A stretch of 25,733 nucleotides of DNA from Collinsella sp. (GCA_019414325.1 DXMG01000030.1:1-25733), one strand, 5' to 3'; numbered from the stretch's first letter, positions 6,546 through 14,490 are shown. Translations and numbers: made by a program. The notes: generated by a model from the letters alone, not told the origin.

Positions 6546-7481
6546 TCAGTCCCGGCCTCTTTCGTCATCCACACCCTCGCGAGCCAGCTCCCACGCGGCC
6601 CGTATGGCAAGGTCGATTCCCCTTGCCGTGAACCTCATAATCCGCCCGGTCGAGCGGTTGACGGCGTAGCCGAGCCTCGCGCCGTTGATCTTCCTCGTCT
6701 TGCCGAGGGACTCCGAGTGATAGCGGTATTGCAGCGCCCCCCGCTTGGATCGGGCGATCTCGATCCCATCCGATTCCAACCGCCTTGCAAACTCTCCGAA
6801 GCGGTCGGGGCAGCTCTTGAGCCTCCCGACCTCCTCTGCCCTCTGGGCGACAATCGCTCGGACCCTTGCGTTCTCGGATTTGTCGGATCTCCCCTTCTTT
6901 GCCATCTCGCGCTCCTCGCGACCGGGCTGGCGCGCGTGCACCTTCGAGTTCGAGAGGCCCCTTTCGAGCTGGCTCAGGCCGTACTTCGTATCGAGCTCCT
7001 TCACCGTTCTCACGCGGGATTTCGCCGCCGCCCTCGCCGGCCCGTCGTTCAGACGCCGCCCAGTCTCGAGGTCCGTCCTATTGATGGCGAGGTGAGCGGC
7101 GAATCGGGCCGATCCATCCGACCTGCACCTCTCCTCATGCAGCACAATCACGATCTCCTGGTTGGGATAGCGCTTGGCGATGTAGTCCCTCGCGTACTCC
7201 ATGCAACGCGAGGGCGTCATCGGCCCGCCGTTGCAGGAGCACTCGTCCGGGTTGAAGCCGATCACCTGATGCTGCATGTACGTGCACCTTGCGCCCTGCT
7301 TCCCGGGCCGGTTGTGCCCGGCCGCCTCCCGGGTGGCGTCCATTTCCTCGAACCATCGATCCTCATCGATGATGTGCTGGGTATCGTGGTCCAGGACTTT
7401 CTCCCTGTCCCAATCGAAATACCGCTTGAGGTTTTGGAGGTGCTCCCCGCTCATGACGCTCGCCTGCTTGATTGCGGTCAT
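6546..7481 (-). CDS. Relaxase / mobilisation nuclease
   Basis: The 311-residue protein looks like a VirD2/MobA-type relaxase that nicks the transfer origin and pilots the strand. Visible cues are an N-terminal tyrosine (Y21, in LKRYFDWD), a YIAKRYPNQEIVIVLHEER segment (about 100-118) and a FAAHLAINRTDLETGRRLND segment (about 127-146) that resembles the HxHxxxN metal site followed by NRTDLETG. The first histidine of that site appears replaced (AAH), so activity should be checked. The start ATG at 7481 has GAAGGGAG upstream; a longer frame overlaps the coupling-protein gene. It is last in the mobC, coupling protein, relaxase operon, a normal grouping for mobilisable elements. Confidence 0.75.
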   Translation of the reverse strand: MTAIKQASVMSGEHLQNLKRYFDWDREKVLDHDTQHIIDEDRWFEEMDATREAAGHNRPGKQGARCTYMQHQVIGFNPDECSCNGGPMTPSRCMEYARDYIAKRYPNQEIVIVLHEERCRSDGSARFAAHLAINRTDLETGRRLNDGPARAAAKSRVRTVKELDTKYGLSQLERGLSNSKVHARQPGREEREMAKKGRSDKSENARVRAIVAQRAEEVGRLKSCPDRFGEFARRLESDGIEIARSKRGALQYRYHSESLGKTRKINGARLGYAVNRSTGRIMRFTARGIDLAIRAAWELAREGVDDERGRD

Positions 7482-7507
7482 TTTCCAACTCCCTTCAAAA
7501 ACCGCCG

Positions 7508-9394
7508 TCAGTCGACGAAGAGGCCGGACCATCCGTCGGCAACAGGCGGCTCCGCGGCCTCTTCCTCGAATTCGGGAGTCCAGAGATCGACGCCGTCCTC
7601 ACGACCCATTTGCCTTGATATCAGCCTGGCCTGGTATTCCATCCTCTTGGCCGCCTCGTGCTCGCGCGTCCCCAGATCGAAGTGCTCCTTCGTCGGCATC
7701 CGCGTGCAATCGCAGACAGGGGCCCGGAAGCACCCCGCATGTTCCCTGCCCACGCCGTTCTCCGCGGTCTTCACCACGATGACGCCGTCCTTGTCGGGGG
7801 ACATCTCCGTCCACTCCCAAGGATGAATCAGGTCGTCGGCGTGCTCGCTGTAGGATGTCGACCCCGTACCGCCCGAAGGCCCCCTGCTCGAGCTGGTTCC
7901 CATGGTGTGCCGCGTCGTCTTCCCGACTAGCTCGGTGAAATACTGGCGGTCCTCGGCCTCGCCCAGTTTCATGGCGACCTTGACGCCGCAGTTTGCCAGG
8001 ATCTTCTTCCGTCCGTCGCGCTCGCCGTACTTGTTCAGCTGAGAGATGTTCTGGACTGCGCCCATCCAGAACAGGTCGTACGAGCGCCCAAGGCTGAGAA
8101 GGCTAGGCAGGCACTCGACCTTCGGCAGGTTCCCCCATTCGTCGCCGAGGATGGACACCGGCCGCGGCAGCTTTCCACCAGCTGCGTCCGCGATGGAATA
8201 CACGGCAGCGTAGAGCTGCTCGAACAGGACCGCCGCGATCGCGTTGTAGGGGGAGCCCTCGTCCATCACGTGGAGGAACAGCGCGGTCTTCTCGCTCAGG
8301 ATTCTACTCGGATCGATATCATCGCCCGAGACCATTCGCGCAATCGGCGCCGAAGCGTAGATCCTCAGGTTGACCTTTAGCGTGGAAACGATGCTCCTCA
8401 GCTCGTTGCCGCCGCTCGAGATGAACTGTGAGGCACGCGAGCGGGCCGGATGCCCCTGCGGCAGGGAACGGAACAGGCCCTTCAGCGGCTCACACGGATC
8501 CTCGCCGGCCCCCTCCGTCCCCAGGCACATGATGTGGTAGACCGTCGCGAGGTGCTTGCAGCCCCGCGGGCAGCCCTCGTCCAGCACGACCAGAAGGATC
8601 GTCGCGGCGAGCAGCGACCGCGCGGATTCCGTCCAGTGGCTCGCCTTCGCATCGCCCTCCCCGGCGATGAGCGTACGGGCGACGGCATCCGCGGCCTGCT
8701 CAGCCCCCGGCAGATTCCCCCCGTTCGCGAGCCTGTCGACCATTTCCAGTGGATTGAACGTGTCGCTCTTCTCGGGATGCTGGGCGTCCAGCAGAAGCAC
8801 CCGGTACCCGCGACGCTCCAGCTCGTCGCCCGTCAACTCGATGAGCTCACTCTTCACATCGGACACGATAATGGTCTGCGGCCTCGATTCCCCGTCATCC
8901 GCCCCATACGTCAGCAGATCAATTGTCGGGATCAGCAGCGATCTTGATTTTCCGGCACCCGTTGAGCCGTCGAGGAACATGTGCCGCCTCGGTTCGAACA
9001 GATACTTGGAGCCGAACAGCGTCTTCTCAAACCCGTACACGAATCCTCTGCTTTTCGGCTGTCCGTGCCCGTCCCAAATCTCCGAGCCCCGGATGGTCTC
9101 CGGCCCCGTTTTCACCCGCGCCTCCCCAAGTACACCTCCGTCGGCGGCTCGCTCCTTCGAGGAAGCCGATAGCTGCATGAGCACGAATACCGACAGGAAC
9201 AGCGCGAACGAGGCGAGACAGCCAGGGACGCAATGAGGCCCCACGTTAATCCACCACCAAATGGTGTTATCCACGCTCAGGGTGAATCCGATCGAGCTCA
9301 GCTCGATTGGAAATCCGAGGATCATGCAATCGAGGGGAATGGCGATAAGTGGCGCAAACCCCGCGGTAAGCAGCGCTGCGAAAACCAGCGCCAT
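7508..9394 (-). CDS. VirD4/TraG-type conjugative coupling protein
   Basis: About 628 residues. Two N-terminal hydrophobic stretches (about residues 2-30 and 55-75) anchor it in the membrane, followed by a large ATPase domain with Walker A GSTGAGKSRS (about 143-152) and Walker B SILGDEWGNLP (about 390-400). The GRSYDLFWMGAVQNISQL segment is typical of TraG/VirD4 proteins, which deliver the relaxase-DNA complex to the secretion channel. The ATG at 9394 has AAGGAG nine bases upstream; a GTG at 9421, directly after the mobC stop, would add nine residues. A mobilisable element that carries its own coupling protein but no channel would borrow a pore from a helper. Confidence 0.9.
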   Translation of the reverse strand: MALVFAALLTAGFAPLIAIPLDCMILGFPIELSSIGFTLSVDNTIWWWINVGPHCVPGCLASFALFLSVFVLMQLSASSKERAADGGVLGEARVKTGPETIRGSEIWDGHGQPKSRGFVYGFEKTLFGSKYLFEPRRHMFLDGSTGAGKSRSLLIPTIDLLTYGADDGESRPQTIIVSDVKSELIELTGDELERRGYRVLLLDAQHPEKSDTFNPLEMVDRLANGGNLPGAEQAADAVARTLIAGEGDAKASHWTESARSLLAATILLVVLDEGCPRGCKHLATVYHIMCLGTEGAGEDPCEPLKGLFRSLPQGHPARSRASQFISSGGNELRSIVSTLKVNLRIYASAPIARMVSGDDIDPSRILSEKTALFLHVMDEGSPYNAIAAVLFEQLYAAVYSIADAAGGKLPRPVSILGDEWGNLPKVECLPSLLSLGRSYDLFWMGAVQNISQLNKYGERDGRKKILANCGVKVAMKLGEAEDRQYFTELVGKTTRHTMGTSSSRGPSGGTGSTSYSEHADDLIHPWEWTEMSPDKDGVIVVKTAENGVGREHAGCFRAPVCDCTRMPTKEHFDLGTREHEAAKRMEYQARLISRQMGREDGVDLWTPEFEEEAAEPPVADGWSGLFVD

Positions 9395-9421
9395 GACCAC
9401 CTTCTCCTTCACGAGAACCAC

Positions 9422-9760
9422 CTACTCTCTCGCACGGGCGAGTAGGTCGTTGACCCAGCCCACCGCCGTCGAGACGATTGATGTCGCCCGGTTGAGATTA
9501 TTGAGGACGACCGGATCGGACCCGTAGGTGTTGAGGGCGCGGACCGCCTGGTTGAGGTTCGTGCCGATCTTCTTCAACTCAGTCCTGATACCGGCAAGTT
9601 CCCCCGCGTCGGCGACCCTGACCGGCTTCTCGCCGCAGAGCAGGGCGGCATCGCGCATGAAGGAGGACGCCGGCATGTTCATGGCCGCCGCCTTCTCCTC
9701 GATAGCCTTACGCTGCGACTCACTCATCCGTACGTTGATATGCGTATTCATGGAAGTCAT
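9422..9760 (-). CDS. mobC: MobC-like relaxosome accessory protein
   Basis: About 112 residues. The N-terminus (INVRMSESQRKAIEEKAAAMNMPASSFMRDAAL) is a ribbon-helix-helix domain, and the region KKIGTNLNQAVRALN is the hallmark of the bacterial mobilisation protein MobC family. These proteins bind the transfer origin and help the relaxase. The exact start is uncertain (ATGs at 9766, 9760 and 9751, all with weak ribosome sites); a frame running back to 9919 overlaps the upstream gene and is unlikely. Its stop is followed at once by the coupling-protein reading frame. Confidence 0.85.
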   Translation of the reverse strand: MTSMNTHINVRMSESQRKAIEEKAAAMNMPASSFMRDAALLCGEKPVRVADAGELAGIRTELKKIGTNLNQAVRALNTYGSDPVVLNNLNRATSIVSTAVGWVNDLLARARE

Positions 9761-9775
9761 AACCATCCAATCCGA

Positions 9776-9799
9776 GCGGGGCCGACGCATCGGCCCCGC
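9776..9799. repeat. 10-bp perfect inverted repeat upstream of mobC
   Basis: GCGGGGCCGA (9776-9785) and its complement (9790-9799) flank a 4-base loop, just upstream of the mobC start on the minus strand. On the plus strand it is followed by CCCCTTTTATTA, a weak T-tract. Position beside mobC makes it a candidate transfer-origin or attenuator element; a plus-strand terminator is the alternative, although no plus-strand gene ends here. Confidence 0.6.
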
Positions 9800-9807
9800 C
9801 CCTTTTA

Positions 9808-10083
9808 TTAAGTTGAAATTGTTTGGAGCATCTGACCGATGCGCCCAATCCTCACCCTCGCCCAGACATCGAAGGGGACTCCCGGCAAGCTGCCGAGATA
9901 TATACGGTATGGTCGCCATTGTTCTCTATAGATATCGAGAGCATCGAGCAGGCGCTTCCATTCCCAAATGAGCTCATCGGCCGAGAGCAGAGGAAGATCC
10001 CTGTTCTCGGCGCGCGCGAGCTCATCGGACGACAAGCATGGATTGGGAGCCCGGTATCCACCAATGTAGGGTCCGGGCTCCAT
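9808..10083 (-). CDS. Small hypothetical protein of the mobile element
   Basis: 91 residues, without a domain I recognise. It has a mixed hydrophobic/charged sequence with several Trp and Tyr (IWEWKRLLDALDIYREQWRPYRIYLG) and no membrane segment. Its ATG lies two bases after the helicase stop, so translation is probably coupled. It sits between the DnaB-like gene and the mobilisation operon. Confidence 0.55.
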   Translation of the reverse strand: MEPGPYIGGYRAPNPCLSSDELARAENRDLPLLSADELIWEWKRLLDALDIYREQWRPYRIYLGSLPGVPFDVWARVRIGRIGQMLQTIST

Positions 10084-10085
10084 AA

Positions 10086-10952
10086 TTAGCCGATTTCGGT
10101 AAACATCGCTGCTGGTGCGTTGAACTCAAACTCGACAATACCGCAGGAACCGTAACGGTTCTTTGTGATTGAAGCAATGACGGGCCGTTTTTTAAGCAAC
10201 ATATTGGCATTACGCTCTTCGGGCTTATCGCCCTTAATAGAAAGCGACATAACGAGATCTGCCGAATACTCGAACATGTTGCACCCGCCTATCGCCTGAA
10301 GCCCGGTGGTCTGCTTGTCGTAATTAACGCGGTTAATTGATGAGATAGCGAAGAGTGGACAATGGGCCTCATCCACGATTCGGCGGAGCTCGGAAGCGAC
10401 GAGCTTGAGACCGATACGCTCGTCGGCAATGCGCAGTTCCTGCGGCAAAGAGACGATTTGCGCGTAATCAACAATAACCAGTGGCGGTTCGCCATGTTTA
10501 TCGGCAACCTCTTCGATTGCCTTTCGCATCCCGGCATATTTAATTTCACCAGGAATGATATACATTCGCTCGGCGATGCTGCGGGCGTAAATGTCGAGAA
10601 CCTTCTCGAAGAGCCCGCGTTTGTCCTCAGACATGCCATCGCCGTTCATATCATCGTGCGTGAGCTCGCCGCCCGAGATGCGGGTGAGGCTCTTCGCGAG
10701 CATGCTGTCTCGCCCGAGCTCGCCCTCAAAGATGACCACCGGATGGCCAGCAATGGCCCATCCGTCGGCGATTTGCTGCATAAACGTTGTTTTACCCGTA
10801 CCGGGTCCGCCGGGGACGATGCACAGGTATTGACGAAGACCTCCGAGGATAGTATCCAGCGCACCGTGTTCGATATGCCCAAGCGGCCTATTCTTTAAGA
10901 TACGCAAGGCGGTCTCGTCGAGGCCGACGCTCATGGGATTTAAAGCCGGCAC
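10086..10952 (-). CDS. DnaB-like RecA-fold ATPase of the mobile element
   Basis: 288 residues. The RecA-type core shows Walker A GGPGTGKTT (48-56), a catalytic Glu region (VIFEGELGRDSM, about 73-84) and a Walker B of DnaB form (PLVIVDYAQI, 157-166), followed by an SSINR sensor segment (204-208). It lacks the N-terminal DnaB primase-interacting domain, so it resembles the stand-alone helicase-like ATPases that support replication of plasmids and integrative elements. The start is a GTG at 10952 with GGAGG ten bases upstream, overlapping the end of the HTH gene by 13 bases. A direct role in replicating the excised circle is inferred. Confidence 0.75.
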   Translation of the reverse strand: MPALNPMSVGLDETALRILKNRPLGHIEHGALDTILGGLRQYLCIVPGGPGTGKTTFMQQIADGWAIAGHPVVIFEGELGRDSMLAKSLTRISGGELTHDDMNGDGMSEDKRGLFEKVLDIYARSIAERMYIIPGEIKYAGMRKAIEEVADKHGEPPLVIVDYAQIVSLPQELRIADERIGLKLVASELRRIVDEAHCPLFAISSINRVNYDKQTTGLQAIGGCNMFEYSADLVMSLSIKGDKPEERNANMLLKKRPVIASITKNRYGSCGIVEFEFNAPAAMFTEIG

Positions 10953-11194
10953 GGTTCGCTCGCCTCCAATTCATGGAGGTATGCAAAGAAGCTCGATTCA
11001 AGGATGTAAATGCGGCGGTGCAACGCAATCGCGCGCCCGCTCTCCTTCATCATCTTCGAGGCCGTAACCGGACTCAAGCCGGTTATCTTGCACACTTCAG
11101 CGATGCCAAGAAGGCGCTCGTGGCCCAAGTTGGAATCAGAAGAAACCGCAGTTGATGCTTGTACGGCAGCGTACGGTTCAGGCTCTACAATCAT
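10940..11194 (-). CDS. Excisionase-like HTH protein
   Basis: 84 residues with a MerR/HTH_17-type helix-turn-helix core: LLGIAEVCKITGLSPVTASKMMKESG (about residues 29-54), then a wing-like IALHRRIYILESSFFAYL. Such small proteins act as excisionases or directionality factors, or switch the element's genes. It has a clear GAAAGGA ribosome site. It opens the minus-strand operon with the DnaB-like gene and lies 1.1 kb from the integrase. Confidence 0.7.
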   Translation of the reverse strand: MIVEPEPYAAVQASTAVSSDSNLGHERLLGIAEVCKITGLSPVTASKMMKESGRAIALHRRIYILESSFFAYLHELEASEPCRL

Positions 11195-11456
11195 GGTAGA
11201 ATCCTTTCAGGCTAGCTCGCCCCTCCCCCTTCGTCGCCAAACTTAGATAGGGAAGGGCGGGCGGCTTTTTAATCAATGACCGAAAATAAAATAACTCCTT
11301 TCAAACAAGCTGGTCAGGCGCTTACTGTTTATATTGTAACACTGTCTGTTGCACAATCATATCTAGTTACAGTTCTAATTTCTAATTCACTTTCTGACTG
11401 CATAGACTTTATTGTCTGACTGATTTAATATATATACAACGATGATTGGAGTGGTT
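11195..11456. promoter_or_regulatory. AT-rich divergent intergenic region
   Basis: The 262 bases separate the minus-strand HTH/helicase operon from the plus-strand hypothetical gene and are markedly AT-rich. A plausible plus-strand promoter is TTGTCT (about 11411) with the TATATATAC tract downstream. An imperfect GC-rich hairpin followed by GGCTTTTT lies at about 11217-11269. Assignments are by eye. Confidence 0.4.
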
Positions 11457-12221
11457 ATGGGACGTTTACCATTATCCGGAAGTAAGATGCGGAAAATTAA
11501 GTTCGGAACAACTGTTCAGGCGACGACCCCGGAGAAAATCGAAGAGCTACGCCTCAAGAACCCCGAATCAGTCAGAAGCACCGGCGAGGCTATCGACTAT
11601 CTATGCAACCTGCTCACGGGGTTGCAGCCGAGGGTCGCCAGGGCCCTCGATGAGGCGTGCCTCAGGGAAGCTCGGCAAATCACCAATGAAATGAAGGCCC
11701 TTCCCGTTGACGGATCAGAAGAAATGAGTTTTAGTCAATTGGAACTTTATCGAGAGCAATTCCAGAGGCTCCACGACCATTTCTCTTTATATTGCGAGAA
11801 AGAGGAGAGGCCCCAGGGAATGAGACGGGTCGATCTCCTCGGCGGCGATTACGCTGTCCTCCCCTCCTCTTGGACTTTATTGGAAACAGAGGAATGCGCG
11901 AAGTCTTGCAGCCAGGTCGGAATTATCGAAATTCGCGGCGGCGCAAAATACGATGCGCCTCATTTTGCCTTCTTCCATAACGGAGAGTACAGTCAAAAGG
12001 ACAAATTGCAGCGCGCAACCAAACTCTGGCCCCGCATGACCGACGTGATGCGCGACGAGGTCAAACTGGTCACAGATGATGAGGGACATTACCTAAATAT
12101 GGACGAGCACCTAGCCGCCCCCATCATTTGTTATTTCAACCTTCTAGATGCCAGCTACTATCAGTCTATGGAGCTGGAGCCGCCATATGGCGCAATGATC
12201 TACCGAAACAATGTCGCTTAA
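11457..12221 (+). CDS. Hypothetical protein of the mobile element
   Basis: 254 residues. I do not recognise a domain. The N-terminal part (about 1-100) is basic then helical, and the middle part has EREQFQRLHDHFSLYCEKEE-like amphipathic character. The C-terminal half is mixed, with no membrane segments. The start ATG at 11457 follows GGAG with a five-base gap; the ATG at 11442 lacks a site. The gene has its own AT-rich promoter region and ends at a strong shared terminator facing the integrase, so it is transcribed alone. It could be a regulator or cargo gene. Confidence 0.65.
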   Translation: MGRLPLSGSKMRKIKFGTTVQATTPEKIEELRLKNPESVRSTGEAIDYLCNLLTGLQPRVARALDEACLREARQITNEMKALPVDGSEEMSFSQLELYREQFQRLHDHFSLYCEKEERPQGMRRVDLLGGDYAVLPSSWTLLETEECAKSCSQVGIIEIRGGAKYDAPHFAFFHNGEYSQKDKLQRATKLWPRMTDVMRDEVKLVTDDEGHYLNMDEHLAAPIICYFNLLDASYYQSMELEPPYGAMIYRNNVA

Positions 12222-12250
12222 AAAAGAGGCCCCTTTGGGGCCTCTTTTTT
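12220..12250. terminator. Bidirectional intrinsic terminator
   Basis: A perfect stem GAGGCCCC TTT GGGGCCTC (12226-12244) is flanked by six A on the left and six T on the right. It serves both the plus-strand hypothetical gene and the minus-strand integrase, whose stops lie on either side. Confidence 0.9.
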
Positions 12251-12258
12251 AGCCCTTT

Positions 12259-13536
12259 TTAGCCCTTCAGCAGATCATCCAGCACTGATGCTGCCTTCTG
12301 GTCATTTGCCTCGATAAAGTGGCTATAGATAGACAGCGTCGTCGATGGGCTAGCATGGCCCAAACGCGCCTGGATCGTCTTAATGTCCGCATTGGCACCA
12401 ACGAGCAAAGTCGCTTGCGTATGTCTAAGCTCATGAGGCTTCAGCCCGCTATAACCCGTATAGCGGGTACGTTTGACGCCGTCACTCCCAATGACTTCCC
12501 TGCTCTCCTTAAAAGTACCGAAGCCGTTTTTCGCCGCAAACAGCCTAAACGCCCTTGAATAGTTATGTCCATCCATCCGGGTCACAAGAGCCCGTTTGCC
12601 GTTGGCGGCGTCAACGATCCCAATGGAATGGACAATGGGCGTTTCTCCAGTCTGCCCCACTGCAAAGGAATCGAACTCACTCCGCTGAATGGCTTTCCAC
12701 CTGTCCAGATAGTCGGCAAGTTCATTTCCAACCGAAATCTTACGCCTGCTCATCTTTGATTTAGGCGGCCTCAATGTCCTGTCGTTCGTATATTGCTTTA
12801 CTATCCTCAGAGTCTTGGCGTCGGGGTCATAATCCTCCCATGAGAGACCAAGGGCCTCCCCCTTCCTCAAACCGCAGAGAAGTAGAAGCATTGTGCATGT
12901 GATAAAGGAAGATGGCTTCTCCTCCAAAAGGACCGCAAGAAGCCTTGCCGCCTCATCGGCGCTCAGCGCCTTACGAGCCTCGACATTCTGCTTGGGCAGT
13001 TTCACTCCCCTACAAGGGTTTTTGCCCACGAGGTCGTTATCGACGGCATCCTCCATTACCTGTTTGAGCTTGATGTGGATGCGGCGAATTTCACTTTCGC
13101 TGAATCGGCCTTCTTTTCTAGCCTTGGCATAAGCAGTGCGAACGTCATCCGATTTAAGCCGAGTGAGATCGGGATTGCCGAACAGCTCGCGTATGTGACG
13201 AATGTCCAAACCTTCACGCTCATAAGCAAGAGGTGATCCCATGGTCGACTCCCTGTTCGCGTGAAACCTGTCCGCATAATCTGATAGGCCCAGAGGACCA
13301 TTGCCACGGTTGGAAGCGCCCTCAAGTTCAGCTCTATAGGCCTCCAGCGCCTTGGCGACTTCACTCGGCCAGTTTTTCGGGTTCTTGCTTCTGCAGTGAA
13401 CCCTGCGTGACGGACTACGGCGGTACCGTCCTGTCTCCGGATCTTTTCCCAGGGAAAAATAAATCCGATAGACGCCTTTGCTCTTATCGATGCATTCCGA
13501 TGTGCCGCGAGCGGTCTTTTTTATCAATCCCTGCAA
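12259..13536 (-). CDS. int: Tyrosine integrase of the mobile element
   Basis: 425 residues. An N-terminal arm-binding region (about 20-50) and a SAM-like core-binding region (about 83-170) precede the catalytic domain. Catalytic residues visible are R224 (CGLRKGE), H368 and R371 (HELRH), H394 (LGH) and the nucleophile Y404 (LSIYSHF). The start is TTG at 13536 with GAGGG upstream; an in-frame stop precedes it closely. It lies beside a tRNA-Thr 3' half, its expected attachment site, and is separated from it by a very long inverted repeat that may bind the integrase or control its expression. Confidence 0.95.
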   Translation of the reverse strand: MQGLIKKTARGTSECIDKSKGVYRIYFSLGKDPETGRYRRSPSRRVHCRSKNPKNWPSEVAKALEAYRAELEGASNRGNGPLGLSDYADRFHANRESTMGSPLAYEREGLDIRHIRELFGNPDLTRLKSDDVRTAYAKARKEGRFSESEIRRIHIKLKQVMEDAVDNDLVGKNPCRGVKLPKQNVEARKALSADEAARLLAVLLEEKPSSFITCTMLLLLCGLRKGEALGLSWEDYDPDAKTLRIVKQYTNDRTLRPPKSKMSRRKISVGNELADYLDRWKAIQRSEFDSFAVGQTGETPIVHSIGIVDAANGKRALVTRMDGHNYSRAFRLFAAKNGFGTFKESREVIGSDGVKRTRYTGYSGLKPHELRHTQATLLVGANADIKTIQARLGHASPSTTLSIYSHFIEANDQKAASVLDDLLKG

Positions 13537-13554
13537 TCATATCCCTCGTTAGAT

Positions 13555-13611
13555 TTTCGATTAGGCTTGCTGGCAAAGCCTTTAAAGCTTTGCCAGCAAG
13601 CCTAATCGAAA
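13555..13611. repeat. 25-bp perfect inverted repeat between int and att
   Basis: The arms at 13555-13579 and 13587-13611 are exact complements around a 7-base loop (CTTTAAA). It starts 19 bases upstream of the integrase start codon. A perfect palindrome of this length can be extruded as a cruciform or form a very stable RNA hairpin. It may hold paired binding sites for integrase or excisionase, or act as a terminator-like insulator protecting int from host transcription. Confidence 0.9.
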
Positions 13612-13612
13612 C

Positions 13613-13646
13613 TTTTCACACTTTCAAGTCTCTCTAAGTGTGAAAA
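13613..13646. repeat. 11-bp inverted repeat next to the long palindrome
   Basis: TTTTCACACTT (13613-13623) pairs with AAGTGTGAAAA (13636-13646) around a 12-base loop, one base after the 25-bp palindrome. This is a candidate operator or integrase arm site in the attachment region. Confidence 0.8.
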
Positions 13647-13763
13647 TAGTGGGAAATATGATTCTAATAGCTAGCTCAATAATTGTTAATTACCTATTTC
13701 TACCTGCGCTTCCTTTTAATTCAGTGAAATTGGCCTCATCTCGTCAAATGCCGAATTCACGTA

Positions 13764-13808
13764 CTCGTAAAGCGGGGGTCACCGGTTCGAGCCCGGTCGC
13801 TGGCTCCA
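13764..13808 (+). other. Attachment site: 3' half of tRNA-Thr(CGU)
   Basis: From the anticodon loop CTCGTAA (13764-13770, anticodon CGT) onward the sequence reads as a tRNA: anticodon-stem 3' strand AGCGG, a five-base variable loop, T-arm ACCGG TTCGAGC CCGGT (13781-13797), acceptor 3' strand CGCTGGC, a T and CCA (13806-13808). The 5' half is absent: the bases before 13764 do not pair with the anticodon stem. This is the pattern left by an integrase that targets a tRNA 3' half. The intact gene should be at the other end of the element, left of the window. Confidence 0.85.
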
Positions 13809-13819
13809 TTGCACAAGAT

Positions 13820-13842
13820 AGCCGCCTTCGGGCGGCTTTTTT
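13820..13842 (+). terminator. Intrinsic terminator, formerly of the tRNA-Thr gene
   Basis: AGCCGCC TTCG GGCGGCT with six T after it (13820-13842), 11 bases downstream of the tRNA CCA end. It is probably the native terminator of the tRNA gene, left on this side by integration. Bases 13843-14016 hold no gene I can support. Confidence 0.85.
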
Positions 13843-14016
13843 GTTGCTGATTTCGGGCGCGCTTCCGCCAATCCAAGCACAACGCCGCCGGAAACTCTCC
13901 TACTCAACAAAAGCCCCGCCAACCGCAATCCCCAAAGGAACCGCGTTCAGCGGGGCCCAAGCGAGCTCCCCCAAGGGATAACGCTCGCAACACGAACAGC
14001 TCAGCCGAGCAGCGCG

Positions 14017-14490
14017 CTACTCCTCCCAGTAAGCATCTGCAAGCAGCTTAAAGCAAATCTTCTTGACCGGCTGCGCGCCATCGCCCTGGAACTCGAGCGT
14101 GGGCATGTGAGGCTCGCCGGCAACAAACAGCGCAAACTTGTCGTCAGCAAGATCGCCGGCGATCGAGGCGTCGGAATCGACCAGATCGTAGTCGTCCTTC
14201 TCGTCAAACTCCTGAACCAGCGTCAGGCTGCCCGTGGCAACCTTAAAGGCCTCGCGACCCTCGACGTCGATCTGCAGGTCGTGATAGCGCTGATGCGTCT
14301 CATAGTGAGCCTCGGCTTCGGGACGCGTCGTGGGAGCCATGACGTTCGCAAAGACCTTGTCGCCCAGAATCGGATGGCTGCCGACCTCGAGCTTCGCCGG
14401 ATCGTTCTCCTCGAGCCAGTCGATCAGCACGTCGAGGCCCTTGAGCATTCCACGGTACTCCTCGATATCGCCCAATGCACCGTAAATCAT
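14017..14490 (-). CDS. YhcH/YjgK/YiaL family protein (NanQ-like)
   Basis: 157 residues, the usual length of this cupin-like family (DUF386). Recognisable parts are the N-terminal MIYGALGDIEEY, the HYETHQRYHDLQIDVEGRE metal-site region (about 90-108) with several His, and the C-terminal KKICFKLLADAYWEE. E. coli members speed anomer conversion of sialic acid (NanQ) or belong to sugar operons. Here a role on an amino-sugar or hexose anomer is inferred from the neighbours. It has an AGGGG ribosome site and follows the nagA remnant in the same direction. Confidence 0.85.
   Translation of the reverse strand: MIYGALGDIEEYRGMLKGLDVLIDWLEENDPAKLEVGSHPILGDKVFANVMAPTTRPEAEAHYETHQRYHDLQIDVEGREAFKVATGSLTLVQEFDEKDDYDLVDSDASIAGDLADDKFALFVAGEPHMPTLEFQGDGAQPVKKICFKLLADAYWEE

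Larger units (their letters stand above)
1..13808. mobile_element. Integrated mobilisable element (right part), inserted in tRNA-Thr
   Basis: The right boundary is set by a duplicated tRNA-Thr 3' half (13764-13808) next to a tyrosine integrase. Inside are an excisionase-like protein, a DnaB-like ATPase, MobC, a VirD4-type coupling protein and a relaxase, all on the minus strand. Further left lie IS remnants and a lower-GC RiPP-like cargo cluster. No VirB4, VirB6 or other mating-pore gene is visible, so an integrative mobilisable element is more likely than a self-transmissible ICE, unless those genes lie left of base 1. The left end and the intact tRNA gene are outside the window. That the RiPP cluster belongs to the same element rather than to an older, separate insertion is inference. 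Confidence 0.7.

Noticed and set aside
6118..6669. Plus-strand frame of 183 residues over the structured region
   Set aside because: It covers inverted repeats, is low-complexity Pro/Arg/Ser and runs antisense into the relaxase gene; composition follows GC skew rather than coding.
6717..7826. Long plus-strand frame of 369 residues
   Set aside because: It is antisense to the relaxase and coupling-protein genes, which have clear motifs; it is an artefact of high GC.
9776..9810. Intrinsic terminator on the plus strand
   Set aside because: The stem is followed by only four T and no plus-strand gene ends here, so it is kept as a plain inverted repeat.
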